Part shown: positions 32,224 to 42,029 of the stretch, in pieces | How the letters are laid out: each line of letters begins with the position of its first letter | Position numbering within the stretch: position 1 is the stretch's first letter | Source of the DNA: Chitinophaga varians | GTDB taxonomy: Bacteria > Bacteroidota > Bacteroidia > Chitinophagales > Chitinophagaceae | Assembly: GCF_014529945.1 (NCBI RefSeq) | Contig: NZ_JACVFB010000005.1 | Coordinates: forward strand, 124,001 to 188,000 | DNA: 64,000 nt | Direction: 5' to 3' | Made by a program: the position numbers and the translations under genes | Notes under the pieces: generated by a model | What the model was told of the DNA's origin: nothing | What the model saw: the letters and a program-made list of their open reading frames with translations, nothing else | The model's database searches: none

Positions 32224-33597
32224 ATGTTCATGATACCACTAAAGAAAATTTTCCCTGTAATCGTCGTCCTGATCACACTATCTCTGCTGGGCATTATCTA
32301 TATCCAGGTGAGCTGGATCAAAAATGCCATGGCCATCAAAAAGGAACAACTGGTGGAACGCTCCATCAATATGATCACCGATGTGCAACGCGACATGCTG
32401 GCCACCCGGCAGACATATGCGATGTTCCGCCTCAACAACAGAAAGGACCCGGCTGTCTCCAAAGGATTTGCCCTCGATATGGACAGAGGCACACCTTATT
32501 TGCCTTCGATGAGCGATATCTATACCAACCCACAGGCGTTGAGAGAACTCATTCAGGCCAAAATGAGGAAAAATCACCTCGATTCTACCCGTTTTGAGTT
32601 CGCTATCCTGGCGCCGGTAGATGGTATCGGCTCCCAACTAAAAGTACACTCCGCCAATTTTGAACGGGCATACCGGGAAAATGAAAAAGACAGTTCAAAC
32701 GAACTGAAACGGTATCAGGTGACTTACATGCCGCTGGAAGACATGCTCAATCTCAGCCCGCAAACGGAAAGCCTCATGATCATTATGCCAGCCGACGATT
32801 CCATTGCCCGGCAACTGGGCTTTATGATCACCGGCAGTGTGCTGTTCACGCTGATCATCATTACAGCTTTCGCACTCACCATCCGCACCCTGCTGAACCA
32901 GAAAAAACTCTCTGAAATAAAATCGGATTTCATCAACAACATGACACACGAGCTGAAAACACCGTTGGCTACTATCTCTCTGGCCATCGATGCTATCGGC
33001 AATGAAAAAGTGATGAGCAATACCGAGAAAATCCGCTACTTCTCCGGCATCATCAAAGAAGAAAATAAACGGATGAACAAACAGGTGGAAAGTATTCTGC
33101 AATCGGCCCTCCTGGAGAAGGATGAGATAGGCCTGAAATTGCAGGCCATGGACGTGCATCAGGTGATCCGCAACACGACTGATAACCTGCAGCTGCAGCT
33201 GGCCTCCAAAAACGGCGTGGTAGACCTCCAGCTGGATGCCATCAACCCGGTGATCATGGCAGACGATGTGCATTTCTCCAACGTGGTGTTCAACCTGCTG
33301 GACAATGCAATCAAATATTCCAGAGAAAACCTGGAAGTCAAAATACAGACCTACAATACCCGCAAAAGCCTGTTTATCGTCTTCACCGACAATGGCATTG
33401 GTATGAGCCGGGATACTATTTCCCGTATCTTTGAAAAATTCTACCGCGCTCACACCGGAAATGTGCACAACGTAAAAGGTTTCGGCCTCGGCCTCACCTA
33501 TGTAAAAGCGATCGTAGATGCCCACAAAGGGAAAATAAAAGTGGAAAGTACACTGGGGAAAGGCAGTAAGTTCACCCTGGAGTTTCCACAGGAATAG
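32224..33597 (+). CDS. Sensor histidine kinase, RprX-like
   Basis: A 457-residue membrane kinase with helices at about 9-30 and 199-222, a periplasmic sensor between them, a HisKA box NNMTHELKTPLATIS with phospho-acceptor His242, an N box NVVFNLLDNAIKYS (Asn357/Asn361), and G boxes FTDNGIGMS and GFGLGLTYVK. The layout is that of RprX of Bacteroides. No response regulator is adjacent; an RprY-like one lies 15 kb away at 48.7 kb. Just before the ATG a bulged inverted repeat with GTCAGG and CCTGAC arms covers 32195-32221. Downstream, 16 bp away, is a ThiF/MoeB-like gene, probably co-transcribed. Confidence 0.9.
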   Translation: MFMIPLKKIFPVIVVLITLSLLGIIYIQVSWIKNAMAIKKEQLVERSINMITDVQRDMLATRQTYAMFRLNNRKDPAVSKGFALDMDRGTPYLPSMSDIYTNPQALRELIQAKMRKNHLDSTRFEFAILAPVDGIGSQLKVHSANFERAYRENEKDSSNELKRYQVTYMPLEDMLNLSPQTESLMIIMPADDSIARQLGFMITGSVLFTLIIITAFALTIRTLLNQKKLSEIKSDFINNMTHELKTPLATISLAIDAIGNEKVMSNTEKIRYFSGIIKEENKRMNKQVESILQSALLEKDEIGLKLQAMDVHQVIRNTTDNLQLQLASKNGVVDLQLDAINPVIMADDVHFSNVVFNLLDNAIKYSRENLEVKIQTYNTRKSLFIVFTDNGIGMSRDTISRIFEKFYRAHTGNVHNVKGFGLGLTYVKAIVDAHKGKIKVESTLGKGSKFTLEFPQE

Positions 33598-33613
33598 ATA
33601 AAAGATCCAGCGT

Positions 33614-34426
33614 ATGACATTAAGTGAAAAAGAACTGCAGCATTTTAAACATCCTGTCGCGGTGCCTGGCATAGGCATAGACATGCAGGATAAACTGAAA
33701 AACGCCCGTGTACTGGTGGTTGGCGCCGGCGGCCTTGGCAGCCCGGTATTGCAATACCTCAGCGCCAGCGGCGTAGGCGTGATCGGCATTGCGGACTACG
33801 GCGTGATCAATGATGAAGATATGCCCCGTCAGCCGATCTACCAGATGCAGGACATCCGCAAACATAAAGCGAAAATGGCTGCCAGCAGGCTGTGGGCCGT
33901 GAATCCCTTCACCAAACATTATCCGATGCTGGTACAGGCCAAACCCGAAAATATCGCGCTGCTACTGCCCGGCTTTGATCTGGTGATTGATTGCACGCAG
34001 CATCTGCCTACGCACCTGCTGCTCAACGACGCCTGTGTGAAACATGAACTGCCGCTGGTGATGGGTGAAGTCCACAACTGGCAAGCCTGGTACAGTGGTT
34101 TTAATATGCCGATGCCCGATGGCAGCAGATCTGCTACCTATCGCTGCGCGCTCGACCTCACCGAAGAATACCGCAATTTCGATGCGGGCGCACTGGGAGC
34201 CACACACGGCGCCACCGGCATGCATATCGTGCTGGAAGTGCTCAAATACCTGATGGACGTGCCCGGAGGCCTCGCAGGTAAACTGTACGGCAAAGATTAC
34301 CTGCATAACCTGACGACAGTGCATGACCTGACCGTGAACGCGGAAGTGCTGGAAAACACCCGTACCGCAGGTATTCTCACGGCGGAAGACTATGGTCTGG
34401 AGATTGTTCCGGATGTGGAAGATTAA
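33614..34426 (+). CDS. ThiF/MoeB/HesA-like E1 homologue with missing catalytic cysteines
   Basis: A 270-residue protein with the E1 Rossmann core: GAGGLGS (37-43) and QPIYQMQDIRKHKAKMAASR, DLVIDCTQHLPTHLLLNDAC. Active MoeB/ThiF proteins adenylate the C-terminal Gly of MoaD/ThiS. Several usual features are absent: the SCAEAGVLG catalytic Cys segment reads FDAGALGATHGATG, the zinc CxxC is TYRC with no second pair at the C-terminus, and TDN is TQH. It may therefore bind nucleotide without sulfur transfer, or act on another substrate. It lies 16 bp after the histidine kinase gene and ends before a two-way terminator. No ThiS, MoaD or ubiquitin-like partner is near. Confidence 0.75.
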   Translation: MTLSEKELQHFKHPVAVPGIGIDMQDKLKNARVLVVGAGGLGSPVLQYLSASGVGVIGIADYGVINDEDMPRQPIYQMQDIRKHKAKMAASRLWAVNPFTKHYPMLVQAKPENIALLLPGFDLVIDCTQHLPTHLLLNDACVKHELPLVMGEVHNWQAWYSGFNMPMPDGSRSATYRCALDLTEEYRNFDAGALGATHGATGMHIVLEVLKYLMDVPGGLAGKLYGKDYLHNLTTVHDLTVNAEVLENTRTAGILTAEDYGLEIVPDVED

Positions 34427-34450
34427 ATGATGATGATCCAATAAATAAAA

Positions 34451-34477
34451 AAGCACCCGGTGAGGGTGCTTTTTTTA
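34451..34477. terminator. Bidirectional terminator between the ThiF-like gene and ldcA
   Basis: AAGCACCC/GGGTGCTT (34451-34458, 34464-34471) has A-rich sequence before and TTTTTT after, so it can serve both convergent genes. Confidence 0.9.
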
Positions 34478-34498
34478 TAGAAGGTTCCTGGTAATAGA

Positions 34499-35407
34499 TT
34501 ATTTGCAAACCAGTGTGGAGCGCAGTTCTCCAACTTTCAGGTCGTGTTTTACGCCCAGTTTCAGCGAATAGTTTTCCGGCTGATGGCCACAGGGGAAGCC
34601 GAAACAAACAGGATAATCATATTCCTTCACCATATTGTGGATAATTTCGTATTCCGTCTGGCCAAAAGGAGTGGTGGTTTCTTTGCCATCCGTGAAGGAG
34701 CCTACTATCAGTCCGGCGAGTTTGTCGAGCCAGCCGGCGCGTTTAAGGTTATACATCATCCTGTCGATATTATAGCGGTATTCTCCGATATCTTCGAGGA
34801 CAAGGATTTTATCTTTGGTATCGATCTGCGATTTACTGCCGGAAACGTTGGCCAGCAGGGATAGGTTGCCACCTACCAGCAGGCCGGAAGCGCTGCCTTC
34901 GCGGTTTAGTATATGCGAGGGCGTAGTATAACGGTAGGACTTGCCTTTCAGCACCGCAGCGAGGCTATTTACATATTCATTATCAATTGTTTCAGGTGTG
35001 ATACCACTGCACATCATGGAGTGGATGGTAGGAATACCGTAACGTTCATGGATATGAGCATGGAGCGTGGTCACATCGCTGTAGCCACAGAGCCATTTGG
35101 GATGTTTGCGGAAGCGGGTGAAATCAAGTTTATCAAGGATACACACCATGCCATAACCGCCGCGTCCGAACACGATCGCCTTAATTTCCGGATCGTCCAG
35201 CATATCCTGCAGCTCTTCCAGCCGAAGTTCGTCCGGTGCGGAAAAGTTGTGAAAGCTGGTACCCACGGTAATACCCAGATGTACCCGGTATCCCCAGGAT
35301 GACAACACGCCGGCAGCATATTCAGCCGCCTGTAGTTCCATTTTGCTGCTGGGGCACATCACTCCAATCAGATCGCCTTTTTTCAGATATGGCGGAATTT
35401 TTACCAT
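34499..35407 (-). CDS. ldcA: LD-carboxypeptidase (peptidase family S66)
   Basis: A 302-residue enzyme that removes terminal D-Ala from murein tetrapeptides in recycling. The nucleophile Ser110 is in LCGYSDVTTL, with Glu205 in VLEDIGEYRYNIDRMM and His275 in PCGHQPENYS completing the Ser-Glu-His triad. GRGGYGMVCILDKLDF is typical of the family. No signal peptide is visible, consistent with a cytoplasmic recycling role. It is divergent from metG and convergent with the ThiF-like gene. Confidence 0.93.
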   Translation of the reverse strand: MVKIPPYLKKGDLIGVMCPSSKMELQAAEYAAGVLSSWGYRVHLGITVGTSFHNFSAPDELRLEELQDMLDDPEIKAIVFGRGGYGMVCILDKLDFTRFRKHPKWLCGYSDVTTLHAHIHERYGIPTIHSMMCSGITPETIDNEYVNSLAAVLKGKSYRYTTPSHILNREGSASGLLVGGNLSLLANVSGSKSQIDTKDKILVLEDIGEYRYNIDRMMYNLKRAGWLDKLAGLIVGSFTDGKETTTPFGQTEYEIIHNMVKEYDYPVCFGFPCGHQPENYSLKLGVKHDLKVGELRSTLVCK

Positions 35408-35533
35408 TGTACTTTTGTTTACCTTTGCAGATTAGTGAATACTTTTATTCGCCTGACTAAGGTGATAAATTGTTTGATGATTCCAAAAACAAAAACGAGA
35501 AAAGAAATTTATTTAAGCATTCTTTAAGATAGT

Positions 35534-37660
35534 ATGGGAAATTTTAACAGATATCTAATAACTGCGGCATTACCTTATGCCAATGGCCCCGTCCACATAG
35601 GACACCTGGCCGGCTGCTACCTGCCCGCGGATATTTACGTGCGTTACCTGCGCGCTAAAAAGGCAGACGTGAAATTTATTTGCGGTTCTGATGAACACGG
35701 AGTACCTATCACCATCAAAGCGATGAAGGAAAACGTAACACCACAGGACGTTGTAGACCGCTACCACAAGATCATCGGCGACAGCTTCGCTGCCATGGGC
35801 ATCTCTTTCGATATTTTCGCACGCACCAGCGCTCCCATACACCATTCCACTGCGTCCGACTTTTTCCTGAAGATGTACAATGACGGCCTCTTTGAAGAAA
35901 AAGAATCAGAACAGTACTTCGACCCGGAAAAACAAGTTTTCCTGGCCGACCGCTATATTATCGGTACCTGCCCCAAATGCGGCAACGATAAAGCTTATGG
36001 TGACCAGTGTGAACGCTGCGGCACTTCTCTCAGCCCGGATGAACTGATCAACCCGCACTCCGCGCTCAGCAACGCCGTGCCGGTGAAAAAAGCCACCAAA
36101 CACTGGTACATGCCACTCCAGAACTATGAGCCATGGCTGAAAGAGTGGCTGCTGGAAGGTCATAAAGACTGGAAAAACAATGTGTACGGTCAGTGTAAAA
36201 GCTGGCTGGACTCCGGCCTGCAAAGCCGCGCCATGACACGCGACAGCAACTGGGGCATCAAAGTGCCGCTGCCGGACGCTGAAGGCAAAGTGCTGTACGT
36301 GTGGTTCGATGCGCCCATCGGTTATATCTCCGCCACCAAAGAGCTGACGCCTGATTGGGCCGACTACTGGTGCAAGGACGACACCAAACTGGTGCACTTC
36401 ATCGGAAAAGATAATATCGTGTTCCACTGTATCATCTTCCCGGCCATGCTGAAGGCGCACGGCGGATTTGTACTGCCGGAAAACGTACCGGCCAACGAAT
36501 TCCTGAACATCGAAGGGGAAAAAGTATCTACCTCCCGTAACTGGGCGGTATGGGTACACGATTACATCAAAGATTTCCCCGATCAGCAGGACGTGCTCCG
36601 TTATGTGCTGTGCAGCACCGCACCGGAAACAAAAGACAACGACTTTACCTGGAAAGATTTCCAGACCCGCAATAACAGTGAGCTGGTAAACAACCTGGGC
36701 AACTTCGTGAACCGTACCATGGTGCTCACGCATAAACTGTGCGGTGGCAGAGTGCCCCGTTTCCATGAAGAGATCGCTGATGATACCGACAGGGAAATGC
36801 TCGCCGCTTTCCAGACTGCCAAAGAAAGCGTGGAAGCCAGCCTGGAAGCTTACCGTTTCCGCGAAGCACAGGCCGGCATGATGGACCTGTCTGACCAGGG
36901 TAATAAGTACATGCAGAAAAAGTTCCCCTGGCTTTTGGCTAAAGCAATGGATAAGATCAAAGCAGGCACTCCTGATGAGGGTTATACCGAAGCAGATTTA
37001 CCTGTATTGCAGATGAAAATCGATAACTGTCTGCATGTATGTCTGCAGTTAATGGCTAATCTGGCCATTCTGAGTCATCCATTCCTGCCGTTCACTTCCC
37101 GGAAGATCTGTCATCTCCTGAAAGTGGTAGATCGTATGCTGGAATGGGAGAATGCAGGTAGCACCAAACTGGTGAATGTAAACTATCCACTTCGTGAACC
37201 AGAACTGCTTTTCCAGAAAATAGATGACGAGAAAATCGCTGCGCAGGTAGAAAAACTGCACGCGGGCCTCGTTAAACCAGTCGCTGAAGCAGCTGCCGCC
37301 CCCGCGGTAGCAGAGAAACCTGCCGCGCCGGCCAAAGCAGAAATCCAATACGATGATTTCGCTAAGCTCGATCTGCGTGTAGGCACCATCATTCAGGCAG
37401 AGAAAGTGGAGAAAGCAGATAAACTGCTCAAACTGCTGGTAGACATCGGTACAGAACAGCGTACAGTCGTTTCCGGTATAGCCATGCATTTTAATCCTGC
37501 GGACATCATTGGCAAACAGGTAACACTGGTGGCCAACCTGGCTCCCCGTAAAATGCGCGGTATCGAAAGCCAGGGTATGATCCTGATGGCAGAAGACAAT
37601 GGCAAACTGATATTCGTGAACCCGTCAGAAACAGTCGCTCCCGGTAGCGGCGTTAGCTAG
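35534..37660 (+). CDS. metG: Methionyl-tRNA synthetase with C-terminal tRNA-binding domain
   Basis: A 708-residue class I synthetase. HIGH is HIGH (21-24, in PYANGPVHIGHLAG). A zinc knuckle is CPKCGNDKAYGDQCERCG, the KMSKS loop is the variant KVSTS in GEKVSTSRNW, and WFDAPIGYISATKE is conserved. After an Ala/Pro linker near residue 583 comes an EMAP/Trbp111-like domain beginning YDDFAKLDLRVGTI. It charges initiator and elongator tRNA-Met. A TACCTTTG box at 35420-35427 could be part of its promoter, though the -33 is poor. It is divergent from ldcA. Confidence 0.96.
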   Translation: MGNFNRYLITAALPYANGPVHIGHLAGCYLPADIYVRYLRAKKADVKFICGSDEHGVPITIKAMKENVTPQDVVDRYHKIIGDSFAAMGISFDIFARTSAPIHHSTASDFFLKMYNDGLFEEKESEQYFDPEKQVFLADRYIIGTCPKCGNDKAYGDQCERCGTSLSPDELINPHSALSNAVPVKKATKHWYMPLQNYEPWLKEWLLEGHKDWKNNVYGQCKSWLDSGLQSRAMTRDSNWGIKVPLPDAEGKVLYVWFDAPIGYISATKELTPDWADYWCKDDTKLVHFIGKDNIVFHCIIFPAMLKAHGGFVLPENVPANEFLNIEGEKVSTSRNWAVWVHDYIKDFPDQQDVLRYVLCSTAPETKDNDFTWKDFQTRNNSELVNNLGNFVNRTMVLTHKLCGGRVPRFHEEIADDTDREMLAAFQTAKESVEASLEAYRFREAQAGMMDLSDQGNKYMQKKFPWLLAKAMDKIKAGTPDEGYTEADLPVLQMKIDNCLHVCLQLMANLAILSHPFLPFTSRKICHLLKVVDRMLEWENAGSTKLVNVNYPLREPELLFQKIDDEKIAAQVEKLHAGLVKPVAEAAAAPAVAEKPAAPAKAEIQYDDFAKLDLRVGTIIQAEKVEKADKLLKLLVDIGTEQRTVVSGIAMHFNPADIIGKQVTLVANLAPRKMRGIESQGMILMAEDNGKLIFVNPSETVAPGSGVS

Positions 37661-37798
37661 TTCACGCAAAGGCGCAAAGAATTTTTTTAAGAGTGATAAG
37701 AAAGCAAAGGAGTGAAGATCAAATGTCTTCGCTCCTTTGCTTTCTTTATTTTCTTAATATTTTCTTTGCGTCTTTGCTGCTTTGCGTCTTTGCGTGAA
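37661..37798. repeat. Nested inverted-repeat cassette (CTTTGCGT family)
   Basis: Outer arms TTCACGCAAAG/CTTTGCGTGAA (37661-37671, 37788-37798) enclose a second stem GAAAGCAAAGGAG/CTCCTTTGCTTTC (37700-37712, 37732-37744). The right side carries the repeated CTTTGCGTCTTTGCTGCTTT unit. It sits between two same-strand genes, so it could act as a partial terminator of metG. The style is shared with 7.2 and 51.9 kb. Confidence 0.85.
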
Positions 37799-37838
37799 AA
37801 AAAATCCTAAATTCAAGGATTACAAAAAGGCTAAAGCT

Positions 37839-40238
37839 ATGCAAAGACACATCAACAAAGTAGCCGTCCTCGGCTCGGGAGTAATGGGATCAAGAATTGC
37901 CTGCCACTTTGCAGGGATCGGCGTACAGGTTTTACTGCTGGATATAGCGCCGAAAGAGTTGAATGATGCTGAAAAGAAAAAGAACCTCTCGCCCGAGAGC
38001 CCTGCTGTGAAGAACCGGATCGTGAACGATGCGCTGCAAGCTGCCATTAAATCAAACCCTTCGCCGGTATATACCAAAGATGTGATCAAACGCATCAAAA
38101 CCGGCAACTTCACCGATGATATGAAACGGGTGGCCGATGTGGACTGGATCATCGAAGTAGTGGTGGAAAACCTGGATATCAAAAAAACTGTTTTTGAACA
38201 GGTGGAGAAATACCGCAAACCCGGTACCCTGATTACTTCCAACACATCTGGTATTCCTATCCACCTGATGACAGAAGGCCGCAGTGAAGATTTTCAGAAA
38301 CATTTCTGCGGTACCCACTTCTTTAACCCGCCCCGTTATCTCCGGCTGCTCGAAATTATACCCACGCCACATACAGACCCCGCTGTCACTGATTTCCTCC
38401 TGCACTACGGTGATCTGTACCTCGGTAAAACCACGGTACTGTGTAAAGACACGCCGGCGTTTATCGCCAACAGGGTAGGGGTATATTCTATCATGGCTAT
38501 TTTCCATATCATGCAGGAAATGGGACTGGGCATCGATGAAGTAGATGCATTGACCGGTCCGGTGATAGGCCGTCCCAAATCGGCCACCTTCCGTACGGCA
38601 GACGTGGTAGGCATCGATACGCTGGTCAAAGTGGCCAAAGGAGTAAAAGATAACTGTCCCAACGATGAAGAGGCAGCTATCTTCGATATACCGTCCTTCC
38701 TGCAGAAAGTAGTGGAAAACAACTGGTTGGGTGATAAAACAGGACAAGGCTTCTACAAGAAAACAAAGGGAGAAGGTGGTAAGGAAATTCTTACCCTCAA
38801 CCTGCAAACGATGGAATACGGGCCTAAACAGAAACCCAAATTCGCCAGCATCGATGCGGCCAAACCTGTGGAAGACCTGAAACAGCGCCTCCGTATGCTG
38901 GCAGCAGCCACAGACAAGGCAGGACAGTTTTATCAGGCGTTCCACGCACGCCTGTTTGCCTACGTATCTCACCGCATCCCGGAAATTGCGGACGACATCT
39001 ATAAAGTGGATGACGCTATGAAAGCCGGTTTCGGCTGGGAAATAGGGCCCTTTGAAAGCTGGGACCTGCTGGGTGTGGAAGCATCCGTTAAACTGGTAGA
39101 AGAAAAAGGCCTCACGGTGGCACAATGGGTGAAAGATATGCTGGGCAAAGGCATCAAAAGCTTCTACAAAGCAGAGAACGGCAAAAAATTCTATTACGAC
39201 GTCGCCAGCCAGGCGTATAAAACTGTTCCGGGCGAAGGCGAATTCATTATACTGGAAAACTTCTCCAACAATATCATCTGGAAAAACAGCGCCTGCAACC
39301 TGATCGACATCGGCGACGGTGTGGTGTGCTTCGACTGGAAAACCAAGATGAACACTATTGGCGGCGAAGTCCTGGAAGGATTGAATAAGGCGGTAGACCG
39401 CGCGGAGAAAGACTTCCGCGGCCTCGTCGTTGGTAACGAAGGGACCAATTTCTCTGCCGGCGCCAACGTAGGCATGATCTTCATGCTGGCCGCCGAACAG
39501 GAATATGATGAGCTGGACATGGCCGTGCGCTTGTTCCAGCGTTCCACTATGCGTTTACGTTATTCTTCTATTCCGGTGGTGGTGGCGCCGCATGCGCTCA
39601 CCCTCGGCGGCGGCTGCGAAATGGCGCTGCATGCCGATAAAGTACAGGCTGCTGCAGAAACCTACATCGGTCTCGTGGAACTGGGCGTAGGCCTTATCCC
39701 CGGTGGTGGCGGTACCAAAGAAATGACGCTGCGCGCCAGCCTGGAATTTAAAGAAGGACGCATCGAGGAAGAACCGTTGAAAGACTACTTTATGGCCGTA
39801 GCAACCGCCAAAGTGGCAACCTCCGGTTTTGAAGGTTTCGATATGGGCGTGCTTCGCAAAGGACATGATGAAATTACCATGAACGCTTCCCGCCTGATTG
39901 CAGACGCTAAACGCAGCGTGATAGCCCTGGCCGATGAAGGCTACACCAAACCGGTGGAAAGAACGGATATCAAAGTAATGGGCCGTAGCGCACTGGGCGC
40001 GCTGCTCGCCGGCGTGTATGCGATGCGCTTTGGTAACTACATCTCCGACCACGACCAGAAAGTGGCCAATAAACTCGCCTATGTGATGTGTGGCGGTGAC
40101 CTCACCGAACCATCATTCGTGAGTGAGCAATACCTGCTGGACCTGGAAAGGGAAGCATTCCTGAGCCTCTGCGGCGAACGCAAAACACTGGAGCGCCTGC
40201 AGAGCGTTATTAAAACAGGTAAACCCGTGCGTAACTAA
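37839..40238 (+). CDS. 3-hydroxyacyl-CoA dehydrogenase / enoyl-CoA hydratase fusion (FadN type)
   Basis: 799 residues from ATG 37839. The N-terminal dehydrogenase opens NKVAVLGSGVMGSRIACHFA (NAD loop) and has EVVVENLDIKK and the CGTHFFNPPRYLRLLEI signature. The C-terminal crotonase has NFSAGANVGMIFML and LTLGGGCEMALHADKVQAAA (oxyanion hole region). This order (dehydrogenase first) is the B. subtilis FadN arrangement, opposite to E. coli FadB. It carries out the hydratase and dehydrogenase steps of beta-oxidation. No thiolase or acyl-CoA dehydrogenase gene is adjacent. The upstream in-frame codons from 37782 belong to the repeat cassette and are excluded. Confidence 0.92.
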   Translation: MQRHINKVAVLGSGVMGSRIACHFAGIGVQVLLLDIAPKELNDAEKKKNLSPESPAVKNRIVNDALQAAIKSNPSPVYTKDVIKRIKTGNFTDDMKRVADVDWIIEVVVENLDIKKTVFEQVEKYRKPGTLITSNTSGIPIHLMTEGRSEDFQKHFCGTHFFNPPRYLRLLEIIPTPHTDPAVTDFLLHYGDLYLGKTTVLCKDTPAFIANRVGVYSIMAIFHIMQEMGLGIDEVDALTGPVIGRPKSATFRTADVVGIDTLVKVAKGVKDNCPNDEEAAIFDIPSFLQKVVENNWLGDKTGQGFYKKTKGEGGKEILTLNLQTMEYGPKQKPKFASIDAAKPVEDLKQRLRMLAAATDKAGQFYQAFHARLFAYVSHRIPEIADDIYKVDDAMKAGFGWEIGPFESWDLLGVEASVKLVEEKGLTVAQWVKDMLGKGIKSFYKAENGKKFYYDVASQAYKTVPGEGEFIILENFSNNIIWKNSACNLIDIGDGVVCFDWKTKMNTIGGEVLEGLNKAVDRAEKDFRGLVVGNEGTNFSAGANVGMIFMLAAEQEYDELDMAVRLFQRSTMRLRYSSIPVVVAPHALTLGGGCEMALHADKVQAAAETYIGLVELGVGLIPGGGGTKEMTLRASLEFKEGRIEEEPLKDYFMAVATAKVATSGFEGFDMGVLRKGHDEITMNASRLIADAKRSVIALADEGYTKPVERTDIKVMGRSALGALLAGVYAMRFGNYISDHDQKVANKLAYVMCGGDLTEPSFVSEQYLLDLEREAFLSLCGERKTLERLQSVIKTGKPVRN

Positions 40239-40258
40239 TAACTCTTTTTATCAACTAT

Positions 40259-40320
40259 AAAGGGAAATACAGGGGAGATTTCGCCATAAGATCTTTCACT
40301 GTGTTTCCCTTTCCTTTTTC
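40259..40320 (+). terminator. Putative terminator of the beta-oxidation fusion gene
   Basis: AAAGGGAAATACAG pairs with CTGTGTTTCCCTTT (40259-40272, 40299-40312, one mismatch) and is followed by CCTTTTTCT. Confidence 0.7.
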
Positions 40321-40343
40321 TCAACTAAATACCAACGCCAGCT

Positions 40344-41237
40344 GTGTCTATCCTTTCCTTACAGAACATTTCAAAGAAGTTCGGCGCCGTACAGGCTTTG
40401 TCCGGCGTGTCTTTCGACGTGCCACAGGGCGCCGTCTACGGCATCCTCGGTCCGAACGGGAGTGGTAAAACCACCCTGTTGGGCATCGTGACCGATATCC
40501 TCAAAGCCGATACCGGCAGCTTCAGGCTGTTCGATCAGGCCGCCACTGCCCGGCAACGCCGACAGATAGGGACTTTACTGGAAACGCCCAATTTTTACCA
40601 CTACCTCAGCGGTTATCGTAACCTCGAGATCTCCGCTGCTATTAAACAGCGGGATAAAAATGACATCGCCCGGGTGCTGGACATCTGCGGCCTCACCGCC
40701 AGACAGCATGCGGCTTTCAAGACTTATTCCCTGGGCATGAAACAACGGTTGGCCATCGCTTCGGTGCTGCTGGGTGATCCGGAAGTATTGATACTCGATG
40801 AACCGACGAATGGGCTGGACCCCGCCGGCATTGCTGAAGTAAGGGAACTGGTGCTTAAGCTGGCCAGTGCAGGTAAAACCATTATCCTCGCCAGCCATCT
40901 GCTCGATGAAGTAGAAAAGGTATGTACCCATGTGGCCATTCTGCGCTCCGGCAGGCTGTTGCGCTCCGGCAGTGTGGATGTGGTGATCAGCCGGCATGAT
41001 TACCTCGAGCTGGCCGCAGCTGATAATGAAACACTCCAATCCGCCCTGGCAGCATATCCCGGCTGTAGCAGCGTACAGATCAACGGCAGTGTGGTGGTGG
41101 CCGTGTTTGACGCATCGCCCGAACCGGCGCAGGTCAACAGCTATCTGGCGCAGCGAGGCATCTGGCTGCAGCACCTGCAACTCCGCAAAAAGAGCCTCGA
41201 AAAAGCATTTCTGGAAATAACCAACGATCCCGCATGA
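40344..41237 (+). CDS. ABC transporter ATP-binding protein
   Basis: A 297-residue ATPase with Walker A GPNGSGKTT (35-43), a signature YSLGMKQR (about 129-136), Walker B VLILDEPTNGLDPAG and H-loop ASHLLDE. The C-terminal 70 residues are the accessory domain of ABC-2 type exporters. The start is GTG (GTG TCT ATC), the only start that gives the conserved ILSLQNISKKFGAVQAL opening. It overlaps the permease gene by four bases (ATGA), so the two are translationally coupled. Confidence 0.93.
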   Translation: MSILSLQNISKKFGAVQALSGVSFDVPQGAVYGILGPNGSGKTTLLGIVTDILKADTGSFRLFDQAATARQRRQIGTLLETPNFYHYLSGYRNLEISAAIKQRDKNDIARVLDICGLTARQHAAFKTYSLGMKQRLAIASVLLGDPEVLILDEPTNGLDPAGIAEVRELVLKLASAGKTIILASHLLDEVEKVCTHVAILRSGRLLRSGSVDVVISRHDYLELAAADNETLQSALAAYPGCSSVQINGSVVVAVFDASPEPAQVNSYLAQRGIWLQHLQLRKKSLEKAFLEITNDPA

Positions 41238-42019
41238 AACAACTACTCTATACCGAATGGCTGAAAGTGAAGAATTACCGCACTTTCTGGATAATGCTAC
41301 TAGTCGCGGTGATCATGATCCCGGCCGGAAATTACGTGCCGGCGAACGTGATGTCGAGCCGCGAACTGGATCAGGCAGCGAAAATGCTGGGGCAATCGCC
41401 CTTTGGCTTTCCTGTCGTTTGGCAAACCGTTGCCAATATCAGCAGCTACATGACAGCTTTATATGGGCTGATGCTGATTATTTTAGTTACCAATGAATAT
41501 ACTTTCCGTACCAACCGCCAAAATATCATCGATGGTTGGGAGCGCCGGCAGTTTGTATATGCCAAACTGATATGGGTACTGGTTTTGTCAACTGTCGCCT
41601 TCCTGGTGGCGGTGTTAACGGCCACAGTGCTTGGATTTGTATACGGCAGTAATACCTTTAGCCTGGAGGGTTTCAGCTACCTGTGGTACTACTGGCTGCA
41701 GCTGGTGCTGGAACTGAGCCTGGCGCTGTTGCTGGCTGTACTGATGAAAAGGGCGGGGTTTGCCATGGCCATTTTCCTGGGATATATTATGATGCTGGAG
41801 CAAACGCTGGTGTTGTTGCTCAAAAAGTACCTGGGACCCGTTGGCGGCTTGTTACCTTTACAGACCGGCGATGAACTGCTGCCCTTCCCGTTGGTGGGAA
41901 AAATGGTCGCAGCGAACAGCGACCGATATGACGACAGCGTTTATTTGTTATTCCTGGTGGCATACATTGTATTAGGCATCTATCTGGTTTTCAGGAAAGT
42001 ATTAAAATCGGATTTGTAA
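41234..42019 (+). CDS. ABC-2 type permease
   Basis: A 261-residue membrane protein with about six helices (17-33, 60-82, 109-132, 147-170, 176-200, 234-256). TNEYTFRTNRQNIIDGWERRQF carries the cytoplasmic loop that contacts the ATPase in this class. Start ATG overlaps the last codon of the ATP-binding gene. The substrate is not readable; bacteriocin, lipid or drug export, or gliding-related ABC systems, are all possible. It ends about 85 bp before surE. Confidence 0.88.
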   Translation: MKQLLYTEWLKVKNYRTFWIMLLVAVIMIPAGNYVPANVMSSRELDQAAKMLGQSPFGFPVVWQTVANISSYMTALYGLMLIILVTNEYTFRTNRQNIIDGWERRQFVYAKLIWVLVLSTVAFLVAVLTATVLGFVYGSNTFSLEGFSYLWYYWLQLVLELSLALLLAVLMKRAGFAMAIFLGYIMMLEQTLVLLLKKYLGPVGGLLPLQTGDELLPFPLVGKMVAANSDRYDDSVYLLFLVAYIVLGIYLVFRKVLKSDL

Positions 42020-42029
42020 AAAAAGCTAT

